The notes under the pieces were generated by a model, which was not told the DNA's origin, made no database searches, and worked only from the letters and a program-made list of their open reading frames with translations. The position numbers and the translations under genes were made by a program. DNA of 64,000 nt from Hymenobacter nitidus (GTDB lineage Bacteria; Bacteroidota; Bacteroidia; Cytophagales; Hymenobacteraceae): the NCBI RefSeq assembly GCF_020447315.1, contig NZ_JAJADQ010000007.1:186001-250000 (forward strand), read 5' to 3'. This document shows positions 50,367 to 59,475 of the stretch, in pieces; positions within the stretch are counted from its first letter, which is position 1; each line of letters starts with the position of its first letter.

Positions 50367-50843
50367 ATGACACCGGAAGAAACCGTCGATTATAACATCA
50401 AAGTAGCCTGGCACGCCATTTCGCGCATGTATAATACGCAGGCCGCCAAGCACGACATCACCACCAGCATCGGCTTTGTCCTGCTCAATATAGACCAGGA
50501 AAGCGGTACTCCGGCTACCAAGATTGCGCCCTTGCTGGGCCTCGAAACCCGCAGCCTGACCCGCATCCTCCGCTCGATGGAGGAAAAGGGCCTGATCTAC
50601 AAGCAAGCCGACACCCAGGACAAACGCTCGGTCCGCATTTTCCTGACCGAGGAAGGCCTGCGTAAAAAGGAAGTCTCGCGCCAGACGGTGCGGCATTTCA
50701 ACCAGAAAGTGCGGGAGAAAATCCCCCAGGCTCAGCTCGACGTCATGTTTAAAGTCGTGGGCCAGATTACCGGCATGATTGAGGGCAAAACCCTGTTCGA
50801 CGACTTTAAGCTGAAACCCCTGCGCTCCGAACCGGCGGCCTAG
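50367..50843 (+). CDS. MarR-family transcriptional regulator
   Basis: A 158-residue winged-helix regulator. The first helices (DYNIKVAWHAISRMYNTQAAKHDIT) are followed by the HTH (TKIAPLLGLETRSLTRILRSMEEKGLI) and wing (RSVRIFLTEEGLRKKEV), then a dimerisation helix. Its promoter carries a sequence shared with the fadE promoter, and its neighbours are fadD and fadN. I infer that it represses fatty-acid degradation genes and is relieved by acyl-CoA or a related ligand. I used the ATG at 50367. Confidence 0.93.
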   Translation: MTPEETVDYNIKVAWHAISRMYNTQAAKHDITTSIGFVLLNIDQESGTPATKIAPLLGLETRSLTRILRSMEEKGLIYKQADTQDKRSVRIFLTEEGLRKKEVSRQTVRHFNQKVREKIPQAQLDVMFKVVGQITGMIEGKTLFDDFKLKPLRSEPAA

Positions 50844-50986
50844 CGGCTCGGCCTCGAAGTGCTCTGCTTTCTGAGTACCAAACATTTGCAGTGCCTTCGC
50901 GTTTGGATAAGCTCGGCATGACGAGTAGTTTGACGCGAAGTTTCCTCTCTGAATCTTTCATTTCTCACCCACTCATTCCTTCCCGA

Positions 50987-53395
50987 ATGAATCGTATTAT
51001 CAAAAAAGTAGCCGTGCTCGGCTCCGGTGTGATGGGCTCGCGCATTGCGCTGCACTTCGCCAACATCGGCGTGCAGGTGTTATTGCTCGATATTGCTCCC
51101 AAGGAGCTGACTCCCGACGAGGAAAAGAAGGGCCTGAAGCTCGACGCGGCGGCGGTGAAAAACCGCATCGTGAATGCCTCGCTGCAGGCCGCTATTACGT
51201 CGAACCCCTCGCCGCTCTACCGCAAGGCCGACGTCTCGCGCATCAAGACCGGCAACTTCGACGATAACCTCAAGGATATTGCTACCTGCGACTGGACGAT
51301 TGAGGTCGTGGTAGAGCGTCTGGATATCAAGAAGAGCCTGTTTGAGCGCATCGAGCAGTTCCGCAAGCCCGGCACGCTGATTACTTCGAATACCTCCGGT
51401 ATTCCGATTCATTTGATGGCCGAAGGTCGCTCGGAAGACTTCCGCAAGCACTTCGCCGGCACGCACTTCTTCAACCCGCCCCGCTACCTGAAGCTGCTCG
51501 AAATCATCCCGACGCCCGAAACGGACCAGTCGGTAGTAGATTTCCTGATGCACTACGGCGACTTGTACCTGGGCAAAACCACAGTGCTGGCCAAGGATAC
51601 GCCCGGCTTCATTGCCAACCGCGTGGGCGTATTCGCGATGCTCGACGTGATGCAGACCATGCAGCGCCTGGGCCTGACGGTGGAAGAAGTGGACAAGCTG
51701 ACCGGCCCGGTTATCGGTCACGCGAAGTCGGCCACCCTGCGCACTTCGGACGTGGTGGGCCTGGACACGACCATCAACGTAACCAACGGCCTGGCCCAGG
51801 GCCTGCCCAACGACGAAGCCAAGGACGTGTTCGTGCTGCCCGACTTCGTGAAGAAAATGGGCGAGAACAAGTGGCTCGGCGACAAAACCGGCCAGGGCTT
51901 CTACAAGAAAGTGAAGGGCGCGGGCGGCAAGTCCGAAATCCACGCCCTGGATTTGAACACGCTGGAGTACAAACCCAGCCAGAAAGTGAAGTTTGCTTCG
52001 CTGGAAGCCACCAAGGCCATCGACAAGGTCGCCGACCGATTTAAGGTGCTGGTGGCCGGCAAAGACAAAGCCGCCGACTTCTACCGGCAGAGCTTCGGCA
52101 GTTTGTTTGCCTACGTCTCGAACCGGATTCCAGAAATCACCGACCAGCTCTACAAGATTGACGACGCGCTGCGCGCCGGCTTCGGCTGGGAGCTGGGTCC
52201 GTTCGAAACCTGGGACGCCCTGGGCGTGCAGAAAGGTTTGGAACTGGCGCAGGCCCACGGCAAGACCGTAGCCCCCTGGATTGAAGAAATGCTGGCCGCT
52301 GGCAACACCACCTTCTACCAGGTGAATGAGCAGGGTGTAAAGCAGTTCTACGACCTGGAGTCGAAGTCCTACCAGGCCATTCCCGGCGTGGAGAACTTCA
52401 TCATCCTCGACAACCTGCGCGCCACGGGCAAAGTCCTGTGGAAAAACGCCGGTGCTTCGGTTATCGACCTCGGCGACGGTATCCTGAACGTGGAATTCCA
52501 CTCCAAGATGAACACCCTGGGCTCTGATGTTATTCAGGGCCTGATGAAGGGCGTGGACATGGCTGAGCAAGGCTACCGCGGCCTGGTGGTCGGCAACGAC
52601 GCACCCAACTTCTCGGCCGGTGCCAACCTGGGCCTGGTGTACATGTACGCCTTGGACCAGGAGTATGACGAGATTAACATGATGATTGCCCAGTTCCAGA
52701 ATGCCATGATGCGCATGCGCTACAGCAGCATTCCGGTGGTGGGTACGCCCCACGGCCTAGCTCTGGGCGGCGGCTGCGAGCTGAACCTGCACGCCGATAA
52801 AGTAGTAGCCGCCGCCGAAACCTACATGGGTCTGGTAGAATTCGGTGTGGGCCTGATTCCGGCCGGGGGCGGTACCAAGGAAATGACCCTGCGCACGGCC
52901 GCCAAGTATGAGGAAGGGGAGCCCGAGTTCAACCTGCTCCGCAACGCCTTCGTGACCATCAGCACCGCCAAGGTGTCGACCTCGGCAGCTGAGGCTTTCG
53001 ACCTGGGCTTCCTGCGCCGCGGCGACGAAGTGGTAGTGAATAACAACCGCCTCATTGCCCAGGCCAAAGCCGAGGCCATTGCCCTGGCCGATGCCGGCTA
53101 CACCCAGCCCGTGCAGAAATCCGACATCAAAGTACACGGCCGCGGGGCGCTGGGCATGTTCCTAACCGGTGTGCACGCCATGCGCGTAGGCAACTACATT
53201 TCCGACCACGATGTGAAAATTGCCAACAAGCTGGCCTACGTCATGACTGGTGGGGATTTGTCGTCGCCGACCAACGTGAGCGAGCAGTACCTGCTGGATC
53301 TGGAGCGCGAAGCCTTCCTGAGCCTGACCGGCGAGCGGAAAACGCTGGAGCGTATCCAGAGCATCCTGACCACCGGCAAGCCGCTACGGAACTAG
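50987..53395 (+). CDS. fadN: 3-hydroxyacyl-CoA dehydrogenase / enoyl-CoA hydratase, FadN type
   Basis: A bifunctional beta-oxidation enzyme of 802 residues. The N-terminal half is the 3-hydroxyacyl-CoA dehydrogenase: VAVLGSGVMGSRIAL (Rossmann GxGxxG), HFFNPPRYLKLLEIIPT, TPGFIANRVG. A second HAD C-terminal region follows (RAGFGWELGPFETWDALG). The enoyl-CoA hydratase lies at the C-terminus (NFSAGANLG, GLALGGGCEL, EFGVGLIPAGGGTKEM). This order is the reverse of E. coli FadB and matches Bacillus FadN. It is followed by a small Cys-rich gene, then fadA and fadE. I used the ATG at 50987. Confidence 0.95.
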   Translation: MNRIIKKVAVLGSGVMGSRIALHFANIGVQVLLLDIAPKELTPDEEKKGLKLDAAAVKNRIVNASLQAAITSNPSPLYRKADVSRIKTGNFDDNLKDIATCDWTIEVVVERLDIKKSLFERIEQFRKPGTLITSNTSGIPIHLMAEGRSEDFRKHFAGTHFFNPPRYLKLLEIIPTPETDQSVVDFLMHYGDLYLGKTTVLAKDTPGFIANRVGVFAMLDVMQTMQRLGLTVEEVDKLTGPVIGHAKSATLRTSDVVGLDTTINVTNGLAQGLPNDEAKDVFVLPDFVKKMGENKWLGDKTGQGFYKKVKGAGGKSEIHALDLNTLEYKPSQKVKFASLEATKAIDKVADRFKVLVAGKDKAADFYRQSFGSLFAYVSNRIPEITDQLYKIDDALRAGFGWELGPFETWDALGVQKGLELAQAHGKTVAPWIEEMLAAGNTTFYQVNEQGVKQFYDLESKSYQAIPGVENFIILDNLRATGKVLWKNAGASVIDLGDGILNVEFHSKMNTLGSDVIQGLMKGVDMAEQGYRGLVVGNDAPNFSAGANLGLVYMYALDQEYDEINMMIAQFQNAMMRMRYSSIPVVGTPHGLALGGGCELNLHADKVVAAAETYMGLVEFGVGLIPAGGGTKEMTLRTAAKYEEGEPEFNLLRNAFVTISTAKVSTSAAEAFDLGFLRRGDEVVVNNNRLIAQAKAEAIALADAGYTQPVQKSDIKVHGRGALGMFLTGVHAMRVGNYISDHDVKIANKLAYVMTGGDLSSPTNVSEQYLLDLEREAFLSLTGERKTLERIQSILTTGKPLRN

Positions 53396-53427
53396 TAATT
53401 GTTCTTTAGCTATTCGGCAAAAGCAAC

Positions 53428-53664
53428 ATGGGCACTAATAAGCACCGAGGCGGCAAGGATTACATAGACATGTATCCAAAACTGCGGAAGTGGATTCAGC
53501 AGTGTCGTTTCTGCCAAATAGAAGGCTATAACCCTGAGATGCCAGACGTTATTGGGAACGGTTCATTTGCTTCCCATAACATCAGGAGTATGTTTCCTCC
53601 ATTGGCTCTTGACACAGAAGGAGTATGTGAGCAATGCCGCTTTGCAGTAACAAACCAAAGCTGA
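53428..53664 (+). CDS. Small Cys-rich protein inside the fad operon
   Basis: A 78-residue protein with two CxxC pairs, CRFC and CEQC, separated by about 40 residues, consistent with a zinc-ribbon-like fold. I do not recognise the family. It begins 32 bases after fadN and ends 55 before fadA, on the same strand, and is less GC-rich than its neighbours. It may be a recent insertion or an orphan ORF; expression in the operon is inferred only from position. Confidence 0.5.
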   Translation: MGTNKHRGGKDYIDMYPKLRKWIQQCRFCQIEGYNPEMPDVIGNGSFASHNIRSMFPPLALDTEGVCEQCRFAVTNQS

Positions 53665-53719
53665 GCTACTCATCATAACAATCGGGTTTGCAAATCCCAC
53701 TTTTAAAGACTTCACTACA

Positions 53720-54898
53720 ATGAACGCATATATCGTAGCCGGTTACCGCACTGCCGTTGGCAAAGCCACCCGTGGCGGTTTCCGCTTCACCCGTCCCGAC
53801 GACCTGGCCGCGGACGTCATCAAACACCTCGTGGCCTCCGTGCCCGCCCTGGACCCCACGCGCATCGACGACGTGATTGTAGGCAATGCCGTGCCGGAAG
53901 CTGAGCAGGGCCTGCAGATGGGCCGCCTGATTTCCTTGCTGGCTTTGCCCATGAACGTGTCGGGACTCATCGTGAACCGCTACTGCGGCTCGGGCGTGGA
54001 AACCATTGCCATGGCTGCTGGTAAAATTGCCGCCGGCATGGCCGACTGCATCGTGGCCGGTGGTACCGAAAGCATGAGCATGGTGCCCACCGTGGGCTGG
54101 AAAACGGTTCCGAACTATAACCTCTCCAAAAAGCACCCCGACTACTACCTGGGTATGGGCCTGACCGCTGAGGCCGTAGCTAACGACTACAAAATTTCGC
54201 GCGAAGACCAGGACGTTTTCTCCTACAACTCCCACCAGAAGGCCATTAAGGCCATTGAGGCCGGCAAGTTCAAGGAGCAGATTGTGCCCATTACGGTCGA
54301 GGAAACCTACATCGACCAGGCTTCGGGCAAGAAGAAAACCCGCTCGTACGTGGTGGATACCGACGAAGGCCCCCGCGCTGACACGTCGGTAGAGGCCTTG
54401 GCCAAGCTGCGGCCGGTATTTGCCGCCAATGGCACCGTCACGGCTGGCAATTCGTCCCAGACCTCCGACGGCGCGGCTTTCGTTATCGTGATGTCGGAGC
54501 GCATGGTGAAGGAGCTGAATCTGGAGCCCATTGCCCGCATGGTAACCTACGCCACCGAAGGCATTGATCCGCGCATCATGGGTATGGGCCCGATCAAGGC
54601 TGTGCCGAAGGCGCTGAAGCAAGCCGGTATGAAGCTCGAGGATATTGACCTGTTTGAACTGAACGAGGCCTTTGCATCCCAGTCTATTGCCGTGGTGCGG
54701 GAGCTGGGCATCGACGAAAGCAAGCTGAACGTGAACGGCGGCGCTATTGCCCTGGGTCACCCGCTGGGCTGCTCGGGCGCCAAGCTCAGCATCCAGCTGT
54801 TTCACGAACTGCGGGCCCGCGGCCAGAAGTACGGTATGGTAACCGCCTGCGTGGGCGGCGGCCAGGGCGTAGCCGGCATTTATGAGCTGCTGAAGTAA
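53720..54898 (+). CDS. fadA: Acetyl-CoA C-acyltransferase (3-ketoacyl-CoA thiolase)
   Basis: Performs the thiolytic last step of beta-oxidation. A 392-residue thiolase with the acyl-accepting Cys in NRYCGSGVE (near residue 88), ELNEAFASQ, the active-site His region [16 protein letters not shown], and the second catalytic Cys in TACVGGGQG (near residue 376). All features are intact. Together with the preceding fadN and following fadE it forms a fadNAE-like set. Confidence 0.96.
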   Translation: MNAYIVAGYRTAVGKATRGGFRFTRPDDLAADVIKHLVASVPALDPTRIDDVIVGNAVPEAEQGLQMGRLISLLALPMNVSGLIVNRYCGSGVETIAMAAGKIAAGMADCIVAGGTESMSMVPTVGWKTVPNYNLSKKHPDYYLGMGLTAEAVANDYKISREDQDVFSYNSHQKAIKAIEAGKFKEQIVPITVEETYIDQASGKKKTRSYVVDTDEGPRADTSVEALAKLRPVFAANGTVTAGNSSQTSDGAAFVIVMSERMVKELNLEPIARMVTYATEGIDPRIMGMGPIKAVPKALKQAGMKLEDIDLFELNEAFASQSIAVVRELGIDESKLNVNGGAIALGHPLGCSGAKLSIQLFHELRARGQKYGMVTACVGGGQGVAGIYELLK

Positions 54899-54906
54899 CT
54901 CTCACG

Positions 54907-54991
54907 CTTCGACTCGGGCCGGGGGCTGGCCGGAAAGCGTGGCAGCGCTTCTCCACTGGAATACTCAGGCCGCGCCCGGCCCAAGTCGAAG
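54907..54991 (+). terminator. Hairpin after fadA
   Basis: 17-bp arms (54907-54923 and 54975-54991) with one mismatch, followed by TTCTTTTGTT, after the fadA stop. The loop is about 50 bases. It may terminate fadNA transcription or be another member of the intergenic hairpin group. Confidence 0.6.
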
Positions 54992-55011
54992 TTCTTTTGT
55001 TAGCTTAGGTC

Positions 55012-55335
55012 ATGAAAAAGCGCCTGCGTAAGAAAACTCACCGCCAGGAATTCAAGGAATTCAGCTGGAACGTGTCGTACCGGTTGAAAGAGGATAAGCC
55101 CGACGCTTACCTGGATTTCTCCGACACGCTGCTCGAACAGATCGAAACCTTCGAGCTGATTATCGGCGGAGCCCTCGACGATTTTGCCGCTACGCCGGTG
55201 AAGCGGCTGACGGAGGAGCAGGCCCGGGAAAAGCGCGACCAGCTCCAGCAGTGGCTGACGGCCCAGCCCGAAGTAGCCGAGGCTACCAGCTCGGAACTGA
55301 CCGATGCCTACTACGGCCCGTTTCGCGACCAATAA
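55012..55335 (+). CDS. YggL-family (DUF469) protein
   Basis: A 107-residue protein with a very basic N-terminus (MKKRLRKKTHRQEFKEFSW) followed by NVSYRLKED...QIETFELIIGGALDDF and an acidic C-terminus (TSSELTDAYYGPFRD). This pattern matches the YggL family, which binds the large ribosomal subunit in gamma-proteobacteria. It sits between fadA and fadE, and a terminator follows it. It is probably an independent gene interrupting the fad run. Confidence 0.78.
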   Translation: MKKRLRKKTHRQEFKEFSWNVSYRLKEDKPDAYLDFSDTLLEQIETFELIIGGALDDFAATPVKRLTEEQAREKRDQLQQWLTAQPEVAEATSSELTDAYYGPFRDQ

Positions 55336-55344
55336 ACTGATTAT

Positions 55345-55374
55345 AGAAGCCTCAGGACCATGGGGCTTCTTTTT
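55345..55374 (+). terminator. Terminator after the YggL-like gene
   Basis: Arms AGAAGCCTCA and TGGGGCTTCT with one mismatch and a short loop, followed by TTTTTT, just after the stop at 55335. Confidence 0.65.
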
Positions 55375-55390
55375 TCGGGCAAAGTACTCG

Positions 55391-55417
55391 GCAAGCATAA
55401 CATAATTTCGTATATTT
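55391..55417 (+). promoter_or_regulatory. Putative operator shared with marR, upstream of fadE
   Basis: GCAAGCATAACATA (55391-55404) is identical to 14 bases upstream of the marR gene. It is followed by ATTTCGTATATTT, similar to TTCTTTGTATGTTT at marR. It lies about 110 bases before fadE. Confidence 0.65.
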
Positions 55418-55526
55418 CGGTACGAATGTATTCGGCCTGCTTTGCGTTATAAATAGTAGGCAAGCCGAGTACTTAGCCTTTGACTTTCGACTTTAAAATT
55501 CCTTCACCCAACCTCTCACCCTGGCC

Positions 55527-57314
55527 ATGGAAGTATCCAACAAGCTTGTAAAAGGCGGCGAGTTCATCATCAAAGAAACTGACGCCCAAGACGTATTCAC
55601 CCCCGCCGAATTCTCGGAGGAGCAGAACATGATGCACCAGACTGCGCTGGACTTCGTGGATAAAGAAGTGCAGCCCCTGCTGGAACGCCTCGACAACCAC
55701 GAGGAGGGCCTGATGCGCGGCCTGATGGAAAAAGCTGGCGAGCTGGGCCTGTTCGGCGTGAGCATCCCCGAGCAGTACGGCGGCCTGGACATGGACTTCC
55801 CGACCTCGCTGCGCGTGACGGAAGGCGTGGGTGGCGGCCACTCATTCCCGGTGGCCTTTGCGGCCCACACCGGTATTGCCATGTTGCCCATTCTGTACTT
55901 CGGCAACGATGAGCAGAAAGCCAAGTACCTGCCCGGCCTGACCAACGGTGAGCTGATGGGTGCCTACTGCCTCACCGAGCCCGGCTCGGGCTCGGATGCA
56001 CTGGGCGCCAAGACCAAAGCCATCCTGACCGAAGACGGCGAGCATTACGTGCTGAACGGGCAGAAGATGTGGATTACCAACGCTGGCTTTGCCGACGTAT
56101 TCGTGGTGTTTGCCCAGGTGGATGGTGACAAGTTCACTGGCTTCATCGTGGAGAAAAACACGCCCGGCCTGAGCCTCGGCAACGAAGAGCACAAGATGGG
56201 TATCCGGGGTTCTTCGACCCGCCAGGTGTTCCTGTCGGATGCGAAGGTGCCGAAGTCGGCCGTGCTGGGCGAGATTGGCAAAGGCCACCTGATTGCCTTT
56301 AACATTCTGAATATTGGCCGCATCAAGCTGGCTGCTGCTTGCTTGGGCGCTACCAAAATGGCTTCGACGCTGAGTGTGAAGTATGCCAACGAGCGGGTGC
56401 AGTTCAAAATGCCGATCAGCAAGTTTGGCGCTATCAAGCACAAGCTGGCCCAGCAGGCCGTGCGGATTTACGCCGTGGAATCGGCCATCTACCGTGCCGG
56501 CATGGACATTGCCCGCATGGAGCAGGAATTGCTGGCCAAAGGTCAGAGCCACAACGAAGCACTGTTGGGCGCCGCCCGCGAGTTTGCCGTGGAGTGCGCC
56601 ATTTTGAAAGTAGAAGGCTCGGAAGTGCTGGACTATGTGGTGGACGAAGGCGTGCAGGTATATGGCGGCTACGGCTTCTCGGCCGACTACCCCATGGACC
56701 GCGCCTATCGGGATTCGCGCATCAACCGCATCTTCGAGGGCACGAACGAAATCAACCGCATGCTGGCCGTTGACATGATCCTGAAGAAGGCCATGAAAGG
56801 CGAGCTGGACCTAATGGGCCCCGCCCAGGCTGTGCAGCAGGAGCTGATGGCTATTCCGGATTTCAACACGGAAGAAGAAACCGGCCTGTTTGCCGCCGAG
56901 AAGAAGACCATTGCCAAGCTGAAGAAGGCTATTCTGATGGTGGCTGGTACGGCCGTGCAGAAGTACATGAACTCGCTCGCCAAAGAGCAGGAAGTACTGA
57001 TGAACATTGCCGACATGGCCATCAAGGTGTATACCGCCGAAAGCACCATTCTGCGCGTGGAGAAAGAAGCCGGCGTGAAGGGCGAAGAAGCCCTGGCCCA
57101 GCAGATCGACATTGCTCGCGTGTACCTCTACGACACGGTGGACCTGGTCAACAAATTCGGTAAGGATGCCATTGCTACCATGACCGAAGGCGACGAGCAG
57201 AAGCTGCTGGCCATGGGCCTGAAGCGCTTCACCAAAGCGGACCTGTACAACGCCAAAGAAGCCCGTCGTCGCATTGCCGATCAGCTGATTGCGGCCAACG
57301 AGTACAGCTTCTAG
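55527..57314 (+). CDS. fadE: Acyl-CoA dehydrogenase
   Basis: First oxidation step of beta-oxidation, transferring electrons to ETF. A 595-residue FAD enzyme with YCLTEPGSGSDA, WITNAG, MGIRGSSTRQVF, and the FAD/dimer motif GGYGFSADYPMDRAYRDSRINRIFEGTNEI. A C-terminal helical extension of about 160 residues follows (AEKKTIAKLKKAILMVAGTAVQKYMNSLA), like Bacillus FadE. The start is MEVSNKLVKGGEFIIKE. A shared operator lies upstream and a bidirectional terminator downstream. Confidence 0.95.
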   Translation: MEVSNKLVKGGEFIIKETDAQDVFTPAEFSEEQNMMHQTALDFVDKEVQPLLERLDNHEEGLMRGLMEKAGELGLFGVSIPEQYGGLDMDFPTSLRVTEGVGGGHSFPVAFAAHTGIAMLPILYFGNDEQKAKYLPGLTNGELMGAYCLTEPGSGSDALGAKTKAILTEDGEHYVLNGQKMWITNAGFADVFVVFAQVDGDKFTGFIVEKNTPGLSLGNEEHKMGIRGSSTRQVFLSDAKVPKSAVLGEIGKGHLIAFNILNIGRIKLAAACLGATKMASTLSVKYANERVQFKMPISKFGAIKHKLAQQAVRIYAVESAIYRAGMDIARMEQELLAKGQSHNEALLGAAREFAVECAILKVEGSEVLDYVVDEGVQVYGGYGFSADYPMDRAYRDSRINRIFEGTNEINRMLAVDMILKKAMKGELDLMGPAQAVQQELMAIPDFNTEEETGLFAAEKKTIAKLKKAILMVAGTAVQKYMNSLAKEQEVLMNIADMAIKVYTAESTILRVEKEAGVKGEEALAQQIDIARVYLYDTVDLVNKFGKDAIATMTEGDEQKLLAMGLKRFTKADLYNAKEARRRIADQLIAANEYSF

Positions 57315-57340
57315 AAAGCAATAATTGGTTTGGTTAGATA

Positions 57341-57375
57341 AAAAAAGCCGCTCCTAAGCTAGGAGCGGCTTTTTT
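57341..57375. terminator. Bidirectional terminator between fadE and the T9SS gene
   Basis: 16-bp arms (57341-57356 and 57360-57375) with a three-base loop, A- and T-runs flanking, between the convergent fadE (+) and delta-60-repeat (-) genes. Confidence 0.9.
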
Positions 57376-57401
57376 GTGCCTCATAATCAGTGTTACCAGT
57401 G

Positions 57402-59015
57402 TTACTCCGTCCGCACGAACTGGCGCGTGACAGTAAAGTCAGTGCCTTGCGCGCGCAGGGTGTAGCTACCGGGACGCAGGGTCTGCAAAGGAAGCTGCAC
57501 GGCGCCGCCTACCAGCCGGGCTGCTGCCTGCGCCAGTACTTCACGGCCCAGCACGTCGAATACCTGGAGCTTGAACGATTGGCTTTCGGCTATGCCGGCC
57601 AGGCGCAGGGTGATGCTCTGGGCCGCCGGGTTGGGGAAGAGCTGCACCTGGGCGTCCGAAAGCCGGCCGCGCGTGCCCAGCAGGGCAGTAGTAGTCAGCC
57701 GAACCACGGTGAAGCGCTTGGCGGCGCCGTCCGTCTGCGTACCCACGAGCAGGGCTTTGCCATCGGGCTGCAGAATCATGTCGGCTACCTGCAGGCCCGG
57801 CAAGGCAATAACGCTGGGCAGCGTCACCTGCCGCCCGTTACCGGAAACCTGAACCACGTTGAAGGTACCAGCATCGGTCAGGACGCCGTAGGTGATGTCG
57901 CCGCCGGGCAGTACGTGCAGGCCGCTCAGGGCTTGCCCATTGGTAGCAGCTACGCCCGAGAAGTTGGTAGTAGCCAGGCCCCGCCGACCAAAGGCGAGGT
58001 CTAGTGTACCGTTGGCAGTGTAGCGGGCAATGCTGACGGAGTCGACTCGTTGCTGGGCGCCTACGCCACGCACTTTGAGGGAGCCAACAAGAATCTTTCC
58101 GTCGGGCAGCAGCGCCATTTTTTTCCATTCCAGTCCGCTGCCGCCGTTAGCCGCCGTCAGAATAGCCAGTCCGTCGGTGCCAAAAGTTGCGTCGGGCTGG
58201 CCCGTGTTGGTGTAGCGCACCAGGGCAGGACCTTGGGGACCGGTGTAATTCTGGTTGGACACGAAATGTGCGCCGGCCGTAATCAGCCGGCCAGTTGCAT
58301 CAACTGCCGAAGCCGAAACCGTCTTATCGAAGATTGGATTGCTGGAGTTTGGTCCGGCCGACGGATACGTCCAGGTATAGGTATTATCAGCGGCCCCATT
58401 GGTTTCCAGGCGGTATAGTGGGCTGGAGACCGAGCCAGTCAGGCCCATCTGCCGGCCAATGCTCAGCAGCTTGCCGTCGGCTTGCTGCTTCAGACCAGTC
58501 ACGGAGGACCCCAGGCTACCTTCACTGTTGTATGGAATTACCTTACCGTCCCCATCAAATGAGGTATCGAGGACACCGGAGGGCAAATAGCGGGCATAAC
58601 CCCGGTAGCTGGGGCCCGAGGAGCGTACCAGGCCCGCGGCTACCAGTTTACCATCGGCCTGCAACAGCAGCGTTGTAGCTTGGGCATATTGAATGGTAAT
58701 GGTGGGCGAAGCACCAAGCGGGGGCGCAAACGTCGTGTTGGCAGTTCCGGCGGTACCAAAAGTGGCATCGGGCAGACCTGTGGCGGTGAGCCGCGCCACG
58801 CCAAAAGAATCATTGTTTTGGCCTGCCACAACGATTTTGCCATCAGGCTGTAGCACGAGGCTGGTGGCAACATCGGTAGCTGCGGCTGCCGGGAAGGCAA
58901 TGGTGGCTTTGCCGGCCGTACCAAATCCGGGGTCCAGGGAGTATACCTGCCCGTAAGAAACCGTGTTAATCAGGCCCAGAAGCAAGGTGCTGGCCGCAGG
59001 AGTAAGAATGCGCAT
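57402..59015 (-). CDS. Delta-60-repeat secreted protein with T9SS sorting domain
   Basis: A 537-residue secreted protein. The signal peptide (ending SYGQ) is followed by delta-60-type beta-propeller repeats (DPGFGTAGKATI, DATFGTAGT, DTSFDGDGKV, DATFGTDGLAIL, DLAFGRRGLAT), each paired with a QPDGKIVVAG/QADGKLVAAG strand. The C-terminal ~80 residues form a T9SS sorting domain (LFPNPAAQSITLRL ... GREVLAQ ... LRPGSYTLRAQ). It is a second T9SS cargo unrelated in repeat type to the one near 5 kb. Ligand unknown. Confidence 0.9.
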   Translation of the reverse strand: MRILTPAASTLLLGLINTVSYGQVYSLDPGFGTAGKATIAFPAAAATDVATSLVLQPDGKIVVAGQNNDSFGVARLTATGLPDATFGTAGTANTTFAPPLGASPTITIQYAQATTLLLQADGKLVAAGLVRSSGPSYRGYARYLPSGVLDTSFDGDGKVIPYNSEGSLGSSVTGLKQQADGKLLSIGRQMGLTGSVSSPLYRLETNGAADNTYTWTYPSAGPNSSNPIFDKTVSASAVDATGRLITAGAHFVSNQNYTGPQGPALVRYTNTGQPDATFGTDGLAILTAANGGSGLEWKKMALLPDGKILVGSLKVRGVGAQQRVDSVSIARYTANGTLDLAFGRRGLATTNFSGVAATNGQALSGLHVLPGGDITYGVLTDAGTFNVVQVSGNGRQVTLPSVIALPGLQVADMILQPDGKALLVGTQTDGAAKRFTVVRLTTTALLGTRGRLSDAQVQLFPNPAAQSITLRLAGIAESQSFKLQVFDVLGREVLAQAAARLVGGAVQLPLQTLRPGSYTLRAQGTDFTVTRQFVRTE

Positions 59016-59154
59016 AGGTAATTAGAATAAGAGAGTGACTTGTATGGCCCCGTACTACGTGGCATCAGGCCGGAAAGATATAAAGGCACACCTAGGAAAA
59101 ATAATAATTATTTGCCTAGATGTGCCAATAAGTTGTTTGGTAAGAGCAAGCGCC

Positions 59155-59475
59155 TTACCCCGTAGTAGCTAATAAGCCCATCTGCTGGGCCTGTGCTGCC
59201 AACAAGGCCAGGAATAAATCCTGCTCGGGCGTGGCATTGCTGGAAGTGGTAGGACGCAATTCCGGGAATTGCCGAGCCAGCAACTGGAGCTTGGCTGCTG
59301 CCTGGCTGCTGGACCAGCGGAAACCGGCAGCATACTCCAGCCGGCTTTCCAGCAGGCGTTGGGCCTGTAGTAGCCGGAAGCTTTCCTCCGGCAGCGTGCC
59401 TACCGGCGTAAGCCGGGACAAGTCAGATGGGCGAGGAGTTGGGGCCTCATCGGCCAGCAGGTACAGGCTTAGCAT
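59155..59475 (-). CDS. Small unknown protein coupled to the secreted protein upstream
   Basis: A 106-residue protein without a signal peptide. It has no motif I recognise; the sequence is helical and Leu/Ala/Gln-rich (ESFRLLQAQRLLESRLEYAAGFRWSSSQAAAKLQLLARQF). The start ATG immediately follows the TAG stop of the upstream gene (no spacing), which strongly implies coupled translation. A role together with that secreted protein is inferred only from this arrangement. Confidence 0.7.
   Translation of the reverse strand: MLSLYLLADEAPTPRPSDLSRLTPVGTLPEESFRLLQAQRLLESRLEYAAGFRWSSSQAAAKLQLLARQFPELRPTTSSNATPEQDLFLALLAAQAQQMGLLATTG

Noticed and set aside
50891..50934. Sequence resembling a GTCATGCCGAGC-type dispersed repeat before fadN
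   Set aside because: It is a partial, degenerate single arm without an inverted partner; not enough to call a repeat.
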